A stretch of DNA of 64,000 nt, taken from the NCBI GenBank assembly GCA_021464245.1, contig JADCRB010000065.1, forward strand, positions 1,000,689 to 1,064,688, in the 5' to 3' direction. Source of the DNA: Carallia brachiata. Taxonomy: Eukaryota > Streptophyta > Magnoliopsida > Malpighiales > Rhizophoraceae. The notes under the pieces were generated by a model. The model saw nothing but the letters and a program-made list of their open reading frames with translations, made no database searches and was not told the DNA's origin. This document shows, one piece after another, positions 24,401-36,725 of this stretch. The position numbers and the translations under genes are program-made. Positions within the stretch are counted from its first letter, which is position 1, and each line of letters starts with the position of its first letter.

Positions 24401-25360
24401 AATGGGCAATACCAACGTGAATGTCTCAGGGTATATTTTTGGCATACAAATGACGATAGCGTTTTCTCAGATCGTATCATTTTGTGTTTCTTATTCTTCT
24501 GCTTTCTTTAACATGTAAATGTAGGCAAGGGATCTGCCCAAAATTGTCCAAGCAGCTTATCATCTGATACCGTATTTTATCTTCAATGCTCAAGAAGGTG
24601 AGTCTCCCAAAATGGTTTGTAAAATAGTCCATTCAGCCTATCATCTCATATCATATTTTGTCAATAGTGCTGAAGAAGATAAGTCTTCCAAAATGGTTTG
24701 TTGTTTTCTCTTCTAGATAGGATAATAATATGGTGAGATCATCATTTACCATTGTGATCAAATTGTTACAATGATTATTGCTTGTCAAAAGAGATATTTC
24801 TGTAGTGTCTGCTTTATGATCAACCATGCAATGAAGTGAATTTAAACGAACCATTGCTTTCATGCCTGTTTTTGTCGTTATCTGCTTCTTTAGCAATTCT
24901 TATTCGAAAAGAACTCTCAAACTGTGTTGGGTTTTGTAAGTCTGTTTGAAAGCTGCAAAAGCATAAAGGATTTTTTCTGTAATTATTCAACTAGAATCGC
25001 TCGTGAAAACATTCGAGTTTATTCTTGTCCCATAATATGTAATCTCAATTCTCAGTGAATTTATGGAGTTTGACATCTGCCAATTGTCTATTGGCTACCA
25101 ATTCAGGTTCCAGGAGCTCGCTTTTCGCTGCTACGGATCCTCAGGTACCAGAATATTGTGAGTTATTGAAAGCAGACGACTGGCCTGTTTGTGCATTCAT
25201 CTCTCAAGATTGTCGACCAACAAATCCTTCAGAAGAAGCGCACAACATCGAGACCTCACACGAAGTTTGGGAGAAAACACTAGAGATGATTGGCCTTCCT
25301 TTAGATGCTGCGGAGAGGCTAATAGAAGGGGAAGAAGTTCCATGCCGTTATGGACATTAG
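18498..25360 (+). CDS. FEY: short-chain dehydrogenase/reductase, FEY (FOREVER YOUNG)-like
   Basis: Eight coding exons: 18498-18763, 18883-19003, 19436-19553, 20986-21122, 22138-22239, 23326-23418, 24525-24597, 25107-25360. All introns are GT-AG and all phases agree, giving 387 aa. The first 70 residues are a Ser/Pro-rich and basic leader. An SDR Rossmann domain follows, with TGSTSGIG (77-84), NNAG (160-163), catalytic S213 and the YSSSK pair Y241/K245. The sequence matches the plant FEY group, NAD(P)-dependent oxidoreductases implicated by an Arabidopsis mutant in shoot-apex development; their substrate is not established. Other plant SDRs (retinol dehydrogenase-like, TIC32-like) are alternatives, but they lack the long leader and the C-terminal [11 protein letters not shown] end. 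Introns are large and repeat-filled. Confidence 0.85.
19812..20780 (+). repeat. segmental duplication around a TE-like insert within FEY-like intron 3
   Basis: About 200 bp (roughly 19812-20016) recur imperfectly at roughly 20576-20780 in the same orientation. Shared blocks include GAACAAAGAGGAATGAGATT, CTCCCAAGAAATGGCT and CTGTAGTTTTTCTTC. Between the copies, about 20060-20560 is rich in GTGTCCGTG/ACACGGACA words seen at the ends of dispersed plant repeats. An insertion accompanied by duplication of flanking DNA is the simplest reading; the element class cannot be named. Confidence 0.5.
22980..23065 (+). repeat. C-rich homopyrimidine tract in FEY-like intron 5
   Basis: A run of over 70 bases is almost only C and T, ending in about 20 consecutive C. 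Such tracts are hard to sequence, and the length given is probably unreliable. A 17-base G run occurs near 24128-24144 in the next intron. Confidence 0.8.
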
Positions 25361-25906
25361 GAAGCCCATGTCTTTCATATTTTTGTCTTTTTTAACTATC
25401 TGTATAATGTAATTAGGTTATGATGACATGCATTCCAAATATTGTAGTTTCACATTCTGATATATATTACTCATGATTTTTTTTCCTTTTTTTGTCAGCT
25501 ATTAAGATAGTTGTCGTGTTCTTGTAAATTCTAAACCTGCCTTCCTCTAATACTTCGAAAACAAAAATATAAATTCTTACTACTGAAATTAGTGAAAATA
25601 TTCTTGCAGAGACTTATTACTCATGATCTTGAGTTGCCTGCACGTAACTTCGTGAAATTGATCAGCCACAGAGAGACATTTGTCAAGCCAGGTACGGTTA
25701 TGTAGAAGATTAAACGTAAATTCTTTTTCTATTATTGTGAGTGATTTGACTATTTTTGTTAAAGCCTTGAGATTATGCGTTTCTTGTGAGGATTATGCTC
25801 TTTTAATAATTCATTATAACAACCTTTGTCTATTGCGCACAATAAAAGTAGAGCAATCTTTCTTGCGCATCCATAACAAGTGATTCCTCTTTCTTTTTTT
25901 CTCTAA
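25361..25906. other. 3' flank of the FEY-like gene
   Basis: Probable 3' UTR followed by unremarkable AT-rich DNA. Small ORFs (for example 25680-25883) show no known motif. Confidence 0.4.
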
Positions 25907-26383
25907 GGATAAAATTATAACTCGGTGTCTAACATTTAGATTAAAATCTAATTATAAACATAACATTTTTTTTAATAAAATTAGTCTTTAACGTTTTTAT
26001 TATAAAATAATTCAGTACTATTCTGTTATTAAATTGTTTAATTTACTAAAAAATAAATCATTTATTCGTCGTGTTATTAAATCACCTCTTAATAGGATGA
26101 CATATCAATAAAAATATGGTAGTTTAATATTTTTTTAATTTTTTCATTTTTTCTTATTTTGGAAAAAATTAAAATAAAATTTATAATATCATATTTTAAT
26201 AACATTGAATTCTAATAGAGATGGTATAACAAATGATGTATTTTTTTATAAATTAAACATTTAGATAATAAAAAAGTACTGAATTATTTTACAGTAAAAC
26301 TGTTGGAACCGATTTTATTAAAAAAATATTGTATCTATAATTCAAATTTAATTAAATATTAGACACTAATTTAAAATTTTAGT
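25907..26383. mobile_element. long-TIR MITE, copy 1 (Mutator-like)
   Basis: The two halves are inverted copies of each other over most of their length: GGATAAAATTATAACT... on the left against the reverse complement of ...AATTTAAAATTTTAG on the right. The element shares its layout and many words with the better-preserved copy at 37988-38478. Ends are approximate because no clean target duplication is visible. No coding capacity. Confidence 0.65.
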
Positions 26384-26779
26384 TTTTTTAATAAAAAGTA
26401 TGTAATAAATGTTTAATATAATAATTCTTATGCTCAAAAATCTTGTTTCCTTGTTGTTTAATGTTGATCCAAAAATGTTGTTATGTTTTTCTTTGTATTT
26501 TGCCTACATTTAGAGTTACACTGGCCTAGTCCTGGCCTTTTCTTCTGCCACGTGGCATCCTTCAGGAAGGTTCAGAATCTTCGCACTTCGCAGTTTCTAG
26601 ACAACACTTGCAGAGAATCTGCAATTTCCTTTTTTCCTTTTCCCAACTCTCAAGTAATGAATAAATTCTTCTAAAAAAAAAAAGCAAAAAAAAAAAGTAA
26701 TGAATAAATTAAATAATGAACTAATTTTAATTAATTAATTAATTATCAGAAGAATTTAAAAAGTTATTATTAATGAAAG

Positions 26780-27490
26780 CCTATTCCTTTCTTCTCGATG
26801 TTGCTTCGGCGCCCTTTTCTCTCTCTAGATTTCGCTTTAGTTTTCTCTCTCTAGATCAGCGCTCTTCTCAAAGTTTGCGCTCTGCGGCAACCGTCCGCGA
26901 TGCGTCGCTGTTCTTCTGCTGTCTGTAACGATCTTTTTTCACTTTTTTTTTGTTGTTTTATTTTTTTTCCCCTTTTTCTTATAGTATTGCTTTCTGGAGA
27001 ATTATTTGTACATAGCTTTTTGTTTTTATAAATTCTGTTTGATTTTTTTGTTTAATTTTTATCCTTTTTTATTTACATGATCGCCATTTCCTTTTTGAAT
27101 TCAAACTTTCCAAATCTTTTTTTTTTTTTTTTTGGTGTTTAAAGTTCTTTTTGTTTTTACTGTCCTAGGAATGAATTGATTTCATGTAATATAATTGATT
27201 TTTTTTTTTTTTTGGGCCTGTTAAGTGTTGCTTTGGTGTTGGCTGTTTGAAATTTTTTGGCATTTTAGATTTCGTGGTGTCATCAGAAAGCTATGGTTAT
27301 GTGTTTTTGGGAGGTTTTTTGGTGAAGTGGGTTTGATCTTTGACTCTGAATACAATTTTTCATGTTTTACTTGTTCGGCAGGCCTATTTCGGAAGATGTT
27401 GCTGGCAGTTGGTCTGTGTTTTTGGGTGATATGATGTTTTCTGTAGTTTTTGGGTAGAGAGCATAGAATGCAAACATAGACACTTTAAGA
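26780..27490 (+). promoter_or_regulatory. 5' UTR region of the DGK gene with a probable leader intron
   Basis: A CT-rich leader (about 26790-26934, with two TCTCTCTAGAT words) ends at a candidate donor GTAACG (26935). A very T-rich stretch follows to a candidate acceptor at about 27457, then the leader to ATG 27491. The leader intron is inferred from these signals alone and its borders are tentative. Confidence 0.4.
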
Positions 27491-30400
27491 ATGGATGATG
27501 ATAACAGAGAGTTTGAGGCACTGCTTTTCGGTTGGAGTAGCAAGAATTCGACGGAGTCTCGACTGTTTATTATATCTTGTTTTGTTGCTGCTTTAGTTGG
27601 TATTTTGACGATAGCTTACACGGCTTTTCAATGGAGAAGGAACATTAGTTTGAATTGGATGAAAGCCATAGCTAGGTCGAAGAGAAACCCGAAGGCAATG
27701 AACAAGGTTCCTGGGGCTCCCCATGCTTGGGAACTTCAATCGGTATCTCGTTGGAAGAACCTTAATTGTTGTGTATGCTTAAAGACCATTTCTCCTTCAC
27801 AGACTCTTGGGCCTATGGTGGCATCGGACTCTTTTATTCATCATTGCAACATTTGTGGTGCAGCAGCTCACCTAAGCTGCTCTTCGAGCGCACACAAAGA
27901 TTGCAAGTGCGTGTCTATGGTTGGATATGAGCATGTGGTGCACCAATGGGCTGTTCGATGGACAGAGATAACAGATCAACCTGATGAAACCTCCATTTGT
28001 AGTTATTGCGAAGAACCATGTAGTGGCTCTTTCCTTAGTGGATCTCCTATTTGGTGTTGCTTGTGGTGTCAACGACTTGTACATGTTGATTGTCACAGTG
28101 GTATGTCCAATGAAACTCGTGACGTATGTGATTTGGGGCCATTCAGAAGGCTGATTCTGTCACCACTTTATGTCAAGGAATTGAACTCTAATCCGGGTGG
28201 ATTTTTGAGCTCTATCACACATGGTGCAAATGAGATTGCTTCTTCAATGCGTGCAAGTATTAGGAGTCAAAGCAAGAAGCACAAGCATGGCAGTGAAACC
28301 TCTGTTGACACAAGTAATAGTGGTAGTACCTGTGACACATCTCCGGATAGCACATCAGGCACCAATTCCACAACTAATGGTCCTCATCGTGTGGAAGAAG
28401 GCTGTAATGGTACCACGAGTATGAATAGCACTTGCCATGATGGTGATGTACATAAGTTGGAATCAAAGTCAAGCTTTAAAAGAAGTGGATCAATGAATTG
28501 GAAAGATGAGTCTCATTTGTTAAGAATGAAACAAAGGTATGAAATAATTGATTTGCCTCATGATGCAAGACCTTTGTTAGTTTTCATTAACAAGAAGAGT
28601 GGGGCTCAGCGTGGAGACTCCCTCAGGCAGCGCCTGAACTTTCTGTTGAATCCTGTTCAGGTCCGAAATGTTTTTCGTATGGAATTTTCTTAAGCTTTTT
28701 GCCATTATGTTGTTCTTCTGATGTCTTCAGTTTGCTTTCTTTTTTCCTTCACCAAGCGCCTTGAGTCCAAGATTCTCACTGTTTGAAATAATATGATTTT
28801 TCAGTGAATTAAAATTTTGTACTAGCTAATTCCAAAGATGTGATTAGTTTCATGTGTAAGGAATCATCTTGCTTTGTAGCAAATATTTTGATAAATGGTG
28901 GAATCAGATAAACACTTTGGAATACCAAATTTGCACTGGGTGATTGTGTGTTTCCACTTTTTCGAGGTGTATAGATAGGGTATCCAGAATTTGGTTGTTA
29001 ATAAGCAGGAAATCCTCTTTTAGAAGTCAGAACATGTGTGTTTGGTTCAATGTGCTTTGGTTTTCATTGTTGGGCGGCTCACAATGTTTATGTTCTGCCT
29101 GGGCCATGGTCTTCATTAGATTGTTTTACTATTTTGGTCTATTTTGGTACTTTCAGGGCAATTGCACTGATCTGCAACATATGAAAAAATGAAATCCTGT
29201 TGATATCACTCATTTTGAAGACACTTCAATGACGTGTTGTTGGAAGAGTGCTTATTTTTTGGACTGATATAGAGGACAATGATGTAAAACTGACTTCGTT
29301 AGTTCGTCTGTTGCTTTGCATATTTTGTTCCATGATGATAAAGCTTACGATTCTTGAGAGAAATAACTTACCATAGTTTGGTCATCAAGTGATGGTGAAC
29401 TTTAAATAGGCAATAGGTTTGCTAGAATTTAGTCGGAGTTGGTGCAAAAGGTTGAGAGCTGCTAGTTCTTTAAGAGGCATACACTTACTATTAAACAGGA
29501 GCTCTTGAAAGTCTATCATATTTCTACTTCTTCTTTTAATTGTTTATACCTTTCAATATGATGTTTATGAGGATCATCCGAATTGGCCTTACAGGTTTTC
29601 GAGTTGAGTTCAACACAGGGACCAGAAGTAGGCCTTTATTTATTCAGGAAAGTGCCTCACTTCAGAGTTCTTGTATGTGGGGGCGATGGTACAGTTGGCT
29701 GGGTCCTTGATGCCATAGACAAGCAAAATTTTGTATCTCCTCCACCAATAGCTATTTTACCTGCTGGAACTGGAAATGATCTTGCCAGAGTGCTTGGATG
29801 GGGAGGTGGTTTGGGTTTTGTGGAGAGACAAGGAGGACTTTGCACAATATTAGGCCAGATAGAGCATTCTGCTGTAACCATTCTTGACCGGTGGAAGGTA
29901 GCAATTGTAAACAGGCAGGGAAAGCAGCTCCAGCCTCCAAAATTTATGAACAATTATCTTGGTATGCAAATATTCATGTTAAACAAGGTTACCTACTAGC
30001 ATTTTTTGAGAGTGATTAGGTTCATAAATGGATGTATAACTTCGGAGATCATGTTTTGCCTCAAGATATCACTATCAAATATGGCTTCAACAATTAAATT
30101 TATGTGCCTTGTATCTCATTCCATTTTTGTCAGATAAGTTGAGTAGTCTCCAGCCCTTTCCTTTAATTGGTTATCGATCTGTCAAGTTTCAACTATAACT
30201 GGTACTGTTTTTTCCTCTGGGTCTATTTTTTTTCAACATCTGGCTTTCTTTTTCTGTTTTTTTATTATTTATTATTTATTATTTTATTTTTTAAAATTTT
30301 GGAAAGACATTAGACGCCAGTGCTCAGGATGGATACTGGGAATAATGAAGATAAATTTATTGTTCCTTGGTCCCTACAAATGTGCAACGTGTGTTCATTT

Positions 30401-33400
30401 TCATATTCTTTTGTCATTACTCAACGTGGTCAATCATTGTTGGAATTGTGATTTGCAGGAGTTGGGTGTGATGCAAAGGTCGCATTGGAAATTCACAATC
30501 TACGGGAAGAGAATCCAGAGAAGTTCTATAACCAGGTAAATGCAAAATTTGGCTAGGATGAGATGCAAACTGCTTTGCACAATAACCAAGAAGTAAGTGC
30601 CACCAACAATGTCAACACTAGGCCAACAAAAGAGAGTATTAACGACATCAAATTAAACAGGGCTATCGCCAGGATAACTTTGGATCTTCCCCATACAGAA
30701 ACATATTAACCTAGACACTTTAAATCAATTTCCTCTAAACCTCTGGATACGATGCACCAGAATAGTGTTTACAATATGCAGAGGGAATCATTTTTTGATG
30801 TTTTATTGTCTAATTTTATGTCTAGTGCTGAAGTTGCTTATTTATTTAGAAAATTACTACCTATTCAATTTGTAAGTTTCCATCTACTTTTGCTTAAATT
30901 GATTTTATTTTTCCTTCTCTTTTTCGTCTGTGTGTGTGTGTGTGCTAACTTTTGTGTGAGCTGCCAACTGCCAGCCTATGGTGCAACTTTTGCATGGTAA
31001 AGAATTATTCAAAGCTTTCCTGTGGTTCTGTATGCATTCTTGCAAATGCATGCATTAACCAAATTGCTATAGTATACAATATTTTGATTGCAAACATTGA
31101 TAATATATTTCTTGGTAAGGCCTCATTGCACTCTTATTATGGTTTTTATCTCATGTTTGACCAATTGACTGATGATAAAAGTATGGAAATGGACTAGCGT
31201 AGAGGAAAAAAATTGTATGCAAGTATCTTGTTGATACCTGGCTTTTGATAAAATGGAAGGTGAAAGATAGACCTTCTCAATCTTTCCAAATAAAAAAAGT
31301 TCATATGCACAAAAAATGTTGACATAGGAATTGTGCACATAATTAGGCAACATATTGTCTGGATATCTGTGGACTCATTCCATCTCTTAGCTCCTTACTT
31401 CGTACAGCTAGACTTTTATAGTTTAAATTTGACTAAAATTATTGTAGTATTACTGCAGTTTATGAACAAGGTTCTGTATGCAAGAGAAGGTGCGAAGAGC
31501 ATAATGGATAGGACGTTTGCAGATTTTCCATGGCAAGTTAGGGTTGAAGTGGATGGTGTTGATATAGAGGTCCCAGACGTGAGTTCCACTCTAATCTCAA
31601 GTATGTAGGTAGTGGAAATGCTTTGGAATTTGCTTGTACTCTTTTTTTCTTTTATCAGGGATTTCGAATACGAAGTTTACAAACTAAAATTAAGGCAGAC
31701 AATTTATCTTCTAAAATCTCAGAAGTTTTTGTGTTTCTTCTGTGCACTGGTTGACCCTAATTATAGCCCATCTTTTGCTTAGAATGATATGGTGAAAGAA
31801 GAAATTATACTTCTCTACTTTTTTTTGTTGTCATTCCTTGTATGCCATGCGAAATTTTTTTCACATTATCCAACTGTATTTGTCAGTAGCTTTATTTTAC
31901 TTTTGTTAAAGGTATACTGTCACTTCCAGCAACTGCTCTGAAGTGGGTGTTCTGACAGGGGTCTGTATTACCTCTATGGTTACCACAGACCGAATGAATA
32001 TCACTGTAGGAAATTATGTAATCTTTTTTCTGCACGTTTGCAGGATGCAGAAGGTGTACTGGTTGCAAATATTGGAAGCTACATGGGAGGTGTAGACTTG
32101 TGGCAAAATGACGATGAAACCTATGATAATTTTGACCCTCAGTCTATGCATGATAAGGTACTTGAAGTTGTGAGCATATCTGGAACATGGCACCTTGGAA
32201 AGCTGCAGGTAAAGCACTTCAGAAAACATCAATTGTGCATGCAGTACGTGAATTTCAATAGTTTATCATAAGCATGTGTTTCAATTCTTGAAAAAGACCA
32301 GGGAGCATAAATATCTATGTCACTGTAAACCAGCATATAGAACAGTTGGTTTTATGGTATTCATACTCAGGTAAATTCCAACTTTCGGTGAAACAGAAAA
32401 ACTATGAAGCTTGCCAGTGCTTTCCAATCTCTTGCGTATTGATTCCTTGACAGCCAAGAAAAGGAAAATGAAAATTTAGAAAGGCACTGTTGGGGTTTTT
32501 TTTTCATTTTTGGGCCAGGGTTTTTTTATTTTTCCGGCCGGACGGGGGAAAGGGTGAGGGTATTCCCAAGCACCTCTATGCTCTTGACACTAATAAGATG
32601 GCATTTCTGGGCCACAACTTAGGTCAATGATCTTTTTACTTGAATGTTTTATGTGTCAGGTTGCCATTGTATGCAAAATGGCATTGAGCTTGTCTTCTGT
32701 GTTCTGATAGGTAGGGCTTTCTCGTGCTGGAAGACTTGCACAGGGGCAATCAATCAAAATACAGCTCCTTGTTCCATTGCCTGTACAGATTGATGGGGAG
32801 CCTTGGCTTCAGCAGCTGTGTACTTTATGTGTGTCTCATCATGGACAGGTAGCCACTCGCCCTTTGTCTCCAATGGTTTAATCTACTGGCCACGATTCAA
32901 AAAAGAACTCCAAATATCAATCCGTCATCTTGAAGCCATGTTCTAATATTATATGGCCTCTATATTTATACATGTGATGCGAGCACAAACGGAAAAGTTG
33001 AGGCATGTTGATGAATGGTAATATGCGCCACTAGTAAAAATTAAAATATGGGCTATTTAAACATGTAGATAATAGAGAATTTATAGTTTCATGGCAGATG
33101 TAGACAAAATTTACAACCATGCTATCTCTCCATATTTCATGTGTGCGATTCGTTGTGGGCACCGACGCAGACAAAAAGTCTCATGCTACATTTAGGTCTA
33201 TTTCCCTTGCTGAATATGAACAGAGACACAAACCTTTCCTCCATTATTCTGGTTTACTGTTTTCGTTGTGCTGATACTTATTTTGCACTGTATTTTATCC
33301 TGCAGATGTCCAGATTTTCCTGATTGTTTGCATCTGGATATTGACCATTTGTGTCGCTAATCAGATATTTTAATCAATCCTTTTTAGTTGTGCAGGCATT

Positions 33401-33545
33401 CATGTTAAGGCGGGCTGCTGAAGAACCTCTTGGCCATGCCGCAGCCATAATCACTGATGTGATTGAAAATGCAGAAAGTAATCACGTAATCAATGCTTCA
33501 CAGAAGCGTGCTCTTCTTCAAGAAATGGCACTTAGGCTGTCTTAG
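27491..33545 (+). CDS. DGK1: diacylglycerol kinase 1-like (membrane-anchored, cluster I)
   Basis: The enzyme phosphorylates diacylglycerol to phosphatidic acid with ATP at internal membranes. Seven coding exons (27491-28660, 29595-29961, 30459-30535, 31459-31578, 32044-32208, 32711-32848, 33396-33545) all join in phase and give 728 aa, the length of Arabidopsis DGK1. Residues 25-46 form a single transmembrane anchor. Two cysteine/histidine-rich C1-type regions follow (about 88-150 and 155-220), then a Ser/Thr-rich linker. The catalytic domain begins near residue 365, with the ATP-binding GGDGT at 419-423 and [12 protein letters not shown] shortly after. The accessory domain fills the C-terminus. 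Introns are conventional GT-AG. No damage is visible. DGK2 is the close alternative, and both belong to cluster I. Confidence 0.93.
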
Positions 33546-34257
33546 AGGTGCTCTCTTACCTCTCAAATCAGGAATTGTGGTTGTGGCCGTCTCAACGTTA
33601 TCAAATGTTCCATGCTTTTTGTTACTGGTTGTTTCTTTCTTCAAAAGTCGTATGGGTTTTGGTGTCCAACTTGAGCATGCCATGGTAACCGATTTAAGGA
33701 TTTAAAGTAATAGGAAAAGTCCTACAGTGAACCAACAAGATGAGGAATTTTGATCTTTTGTACACGAAAATATAGAAATTGAAAGAAGATGATCATCAGT
33801 AGTTCTTGTAACTTTGAATTTCGATTTCATGCTTGGATTGAGTCAATCCCTAAACTACCTCTCCAAATCCTGCCACTCATTTGTCTCCTTTTTCTCTTTC
33901 TCTCCCTCCCACTAACTCACCCTCTGACTTGCGCATAAAACACTTTCCCAAACACAAATGAATATGCTTTTTAGTTTATATTTGAATAGTGAGGAGGTTA
34001 TTGTGATGTCTTGTGGGGGCTTACAATTTGCCTGGGAGAAAAAAGTGACAAATGAGAGAAACCTGTCCACACAATTAAGGGTTAGATTATCAACAAAGAA
34101 AGCATTTTCCTCTTTTTTGCATTAAAGTTTTCAGGTGGTTGATGCATTATTACATATTTTACCTCATATATGCTGCTGCTCATGCTCAGCATGATAAGAT
34201 TGAAGATGGTTTGGCTCTGGTGTCTGAACAAGTGGCCACAACCCCTTTCTTTACTGA
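33546..34257. other. DGK 3' UTR and flank
   Basis: Mostly the 3' UTR and flank of the kinase gene. It runs towards the convergent small gene whose stop codon is at 34258. No other gene is seen. Confidence 0.4.
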
Positions 34258-34683
34258 TTACTTAGGCATCTTTTTTATGTTCTTCCAGAGTCTGCTTAAT
34301 AGTCCCCAGCTTGCTGCAATCTTACCTCTTGTGTGTCTCCCTCTTTCAAGCCCTGAGGTAGATTTTGAACATGAAATTTGCTTTGCCGTTCTTGCGTTGT
34401 CTTTGTAAATTCCCTGCAAGTATTGGCTATAGAAAGGGAGTTTCAAGTAGGACGTGCCAGCAGGTGATGAGCTATTCGAGTCTTGCATTGCCTTGTTGAG
34501 TTGGTTGGTAACAGCTCTCAGCTCATAGGAGTCAAAAAGTGTGCTCCCGTTGTAGCGTGGACTGATCCTGAAAATGGGTTTACGCGTCCGCTTGTGGCCA
34601 CCGTTTGGCGGTTTTTCCGTCAACCCTTCCCTGGCCTTGTCAGTCAGGTCAGGCAAGTTTCTTTGCTTTGAAGGTTGTCCCAT
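34258..34683 (-). CDS. small uncharacterised basic protein
   Basis: An uninterrupted 141-codon minus-strand ORF of balanced, non-repetitive composition. It contains a central block FDSYELRAVTNQLNKAMQ followed by a Ser-rich turn, PFYSQYLQGIY, and a basic tail LLSRLWKNIKK. It has the feel of plant-specific small proteins with a conserved Tyr/Glu-rich helix and a tryptophan-containing C-terminus, but I cannot name the family. No signal peptide or membrane segment is seen. It converges with the DGK gene; the overlapping plus-strand ORF (34139-34408) is compositionally poor and is taken as the shadow. The start has the context AATATGG. Confidence 0.5.
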   Translation of the reverse strand: MGQPSKQRNLPDLTDKAREGLTEKPPNGGHKRTRKPIFRISPRYNGSTLFDSYELRAVTNQLNKAMQDSNSSSPAGTSYLKLPFYSQYLQGIYKDNARTAKQISCSKSTSGLERGRHTRGKIAASWGLLSRLWKNIKKMPK

Positions 34684-36191
34684 ATTTTGAGTGTGTTTAT
34701 TATCATATTATGGTGTTTTGGCTTTAACTGGGCGAAGGCTTTCAATATGTGTGCTGAGAGTGTGTATTGTAAGTAACGCGGCATCCGAACGGGCTTTCCA
34801 AGGAAAACAACTTTGTTTTCTACGTCTTCAGCATGTTCTGTCACGGTTTTCGTGGTATGGTTGTGACGGATTTTAACATAATTAATCTAACCCGTTGAGA
34901 TGCAATAGGCTTTCTGCATTAATGTTTTAATCAGGATTAAAATAAGACATGATTCACAAGGGTAGTTAAAACCAAATTAAAGCCCATAATTTTTTTTTCC
35001 ATCTTGTTGAGGGTGGACGAGAGGGACTTCTTTAATTACTTTTAACTTTTTTCCCGGAAAATTTGGAATGTATTACGGGCTCCTCTGTCCTAAGATTGTT
35101 CCTATGATTTTGGTTTGGCATGGTGCTGTCTAGAGTCTTAGTTATTTGGTAGCCCTCTTTGGCTGCCCATACCACAGGCCTTAGCCGCACCTTGGAAGCG
35201 TCAGTCTGCTGGACCCATCACTGGATTTGACCGTGGCTGCGTTGTGGTTTTAGACACGTGTACACCCACTTAGAACAGAGTTGGACCACGCTGGCAGCCG
35301 TTTGTCAAGAAGGTTCAGGTTGTTAAAAATTGTCGACAATCAATAGTTGTCAAATAATTTGGAAACTTTACATTAACTTAAAAAGGTCAAAGTATGAGGG
35401 AGAAAAAAATTAGGCATTATAAGTCATATTAATTTTTTATATTTTATCAATGTTAGATTGCGAGAAAGTTATGCATTGGAAGGAAGAAAATGAAATTAAT
35501 ATCTAATAAAATATAACAATGTTTATATTTTATATAAATTTTTTTTATTTTTTTAGTGCATATTATGGAGAATTTATATTTTAAATTTTAAGAATAATAC
35601 TCATTAAATGTTATATTTTATTTTTATTTTTTTATATTTTATAAATATAATTATACTAAATTAAAAGTTTGTTGCACTTTGTTAGCAGCGTACAGTGGAA
35701 ATGTGCGGTTGCACAGTGTAAAACTAAGCTCTTCCAAATTTATACTTCAGCATGCTCATCTGACATACGCTAAACCTGCAATTAGCACTTGGGACAGTTA
35801 AATTAGATTAAATGGGTCAAATTTAGATACTGGACTCCACTAGTACTAAATTGATTTAATTAGATTAATTAAAGACACAAAATGAGTTGTACTGGTGAAA
35901 GATGTATATAGACACAAGAGTAAATTAAATTTTGATATTATATCAAATAAAATTTTGAAAGTTGAAATCTACTAAGAAGATCAACTTAGTAGGGGAGATG
36001 TAGGTGGAGAAATTCATGAACGTCATGCCTGCATGTCAAGTGTTTATAGTTTAACAACAGTTTTATTATTTTAACAATAATGTAATGGAAGAGCGTTAGG
36101 CTTTTCTGCACTAGCTCGGTTACAAACACCGTTTCCATCTTTCTACGTCAAGCAACCCTGAGTTTAATTTTGACCAACTAGTCTTATACTT
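34684..36191. other. upstream region of the small minus-strand gene and AT-rich intergenic DNA
   Basis: The only notable word is a palindromic ACACGTGT (35254-35261), the G-box/ABRE core bound by plant bZIP and bHLH factors. It lies about 570 bp upstream of the minus-strand start. The rest is AT-rich with no gene recognised. Confidence 0.4.
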
Positions 36192-36342
36192 GGACGATAT
36201 TGCTTTTTTTTTTTTTTTTTTCACTTTATCCTTTAGAATTGGAAATTCAGCAGTTGGGAGAGACAGAGACGAGGGCAGGGATCGAGCTCCTACCCATGCC
36301 TCAACCACTCTAACTGAGTTAAAACCTCGGACAATATTGCTT
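36192..36342 (-). mobile_element. short tRNA-derived SINE with poly(A) tail
   Basis: A body of about 123 bp is flanked by a 14-bp target duplication, GGACGATATTGCTT (36192-36205) and GGACAATATTGCTT (36329-36342), with one mismatch. On the minus strand it starts with an A-box-like segment (TAACTCAGTTAGAGTGG), continues with a B-box-like GCTCGATCCC, and ends in about 18 A. These are the marks of a pol III-promoted SINE moved by a LINE machinery. Confidence 0.7.
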
Positions 36343-36589
36343 TGATTCACCGCTGAGCTTTAATTTTTTTAATTTTTTTATTTTTTTGGTGGAGGCTTTA
36401 AACATATCATGTCGATTATTCTATTCAGGGACTCATCAGAACTAGATGGTACAGCCAGCTTCCGTACCGCATGCAGGCCACGTCTAATTTGGGCTCCCAT
36501 GAATTGGCATATAAGATATGAGAATTGCTAGTATTGGAAAGCTATTATGTAATGAGCAAGCTTACATGGCCCGGGTAAAACGTCTCGGG

Positions 36590-36725
36590 TTTTGTCCCAG
36601 AATAAATCGCGCCTGTTATTTTTGAAACCGCAATTGATATTTTTGAAACGTAAAAATAACAAATGTTACAAAAATATCAGTTTTCGTTTCAAAAATAACA
36701 GTCACGGTTCTATTCGGGACAAAAA
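36590..36725. mobile_element. small foldback MITE
   Basis: A stretch of about 136 bp folds on itself. The left arm (TTTTGTCCCAGAATAAATCG, CTGTTATTTTTGAAACC, GATATTTTTG) is matched in reverse complement by the right arm ending CGGTTCTATTCGGGACAAAA. No coding capacity. The target duplication is unclear. Confidence 0.6.
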
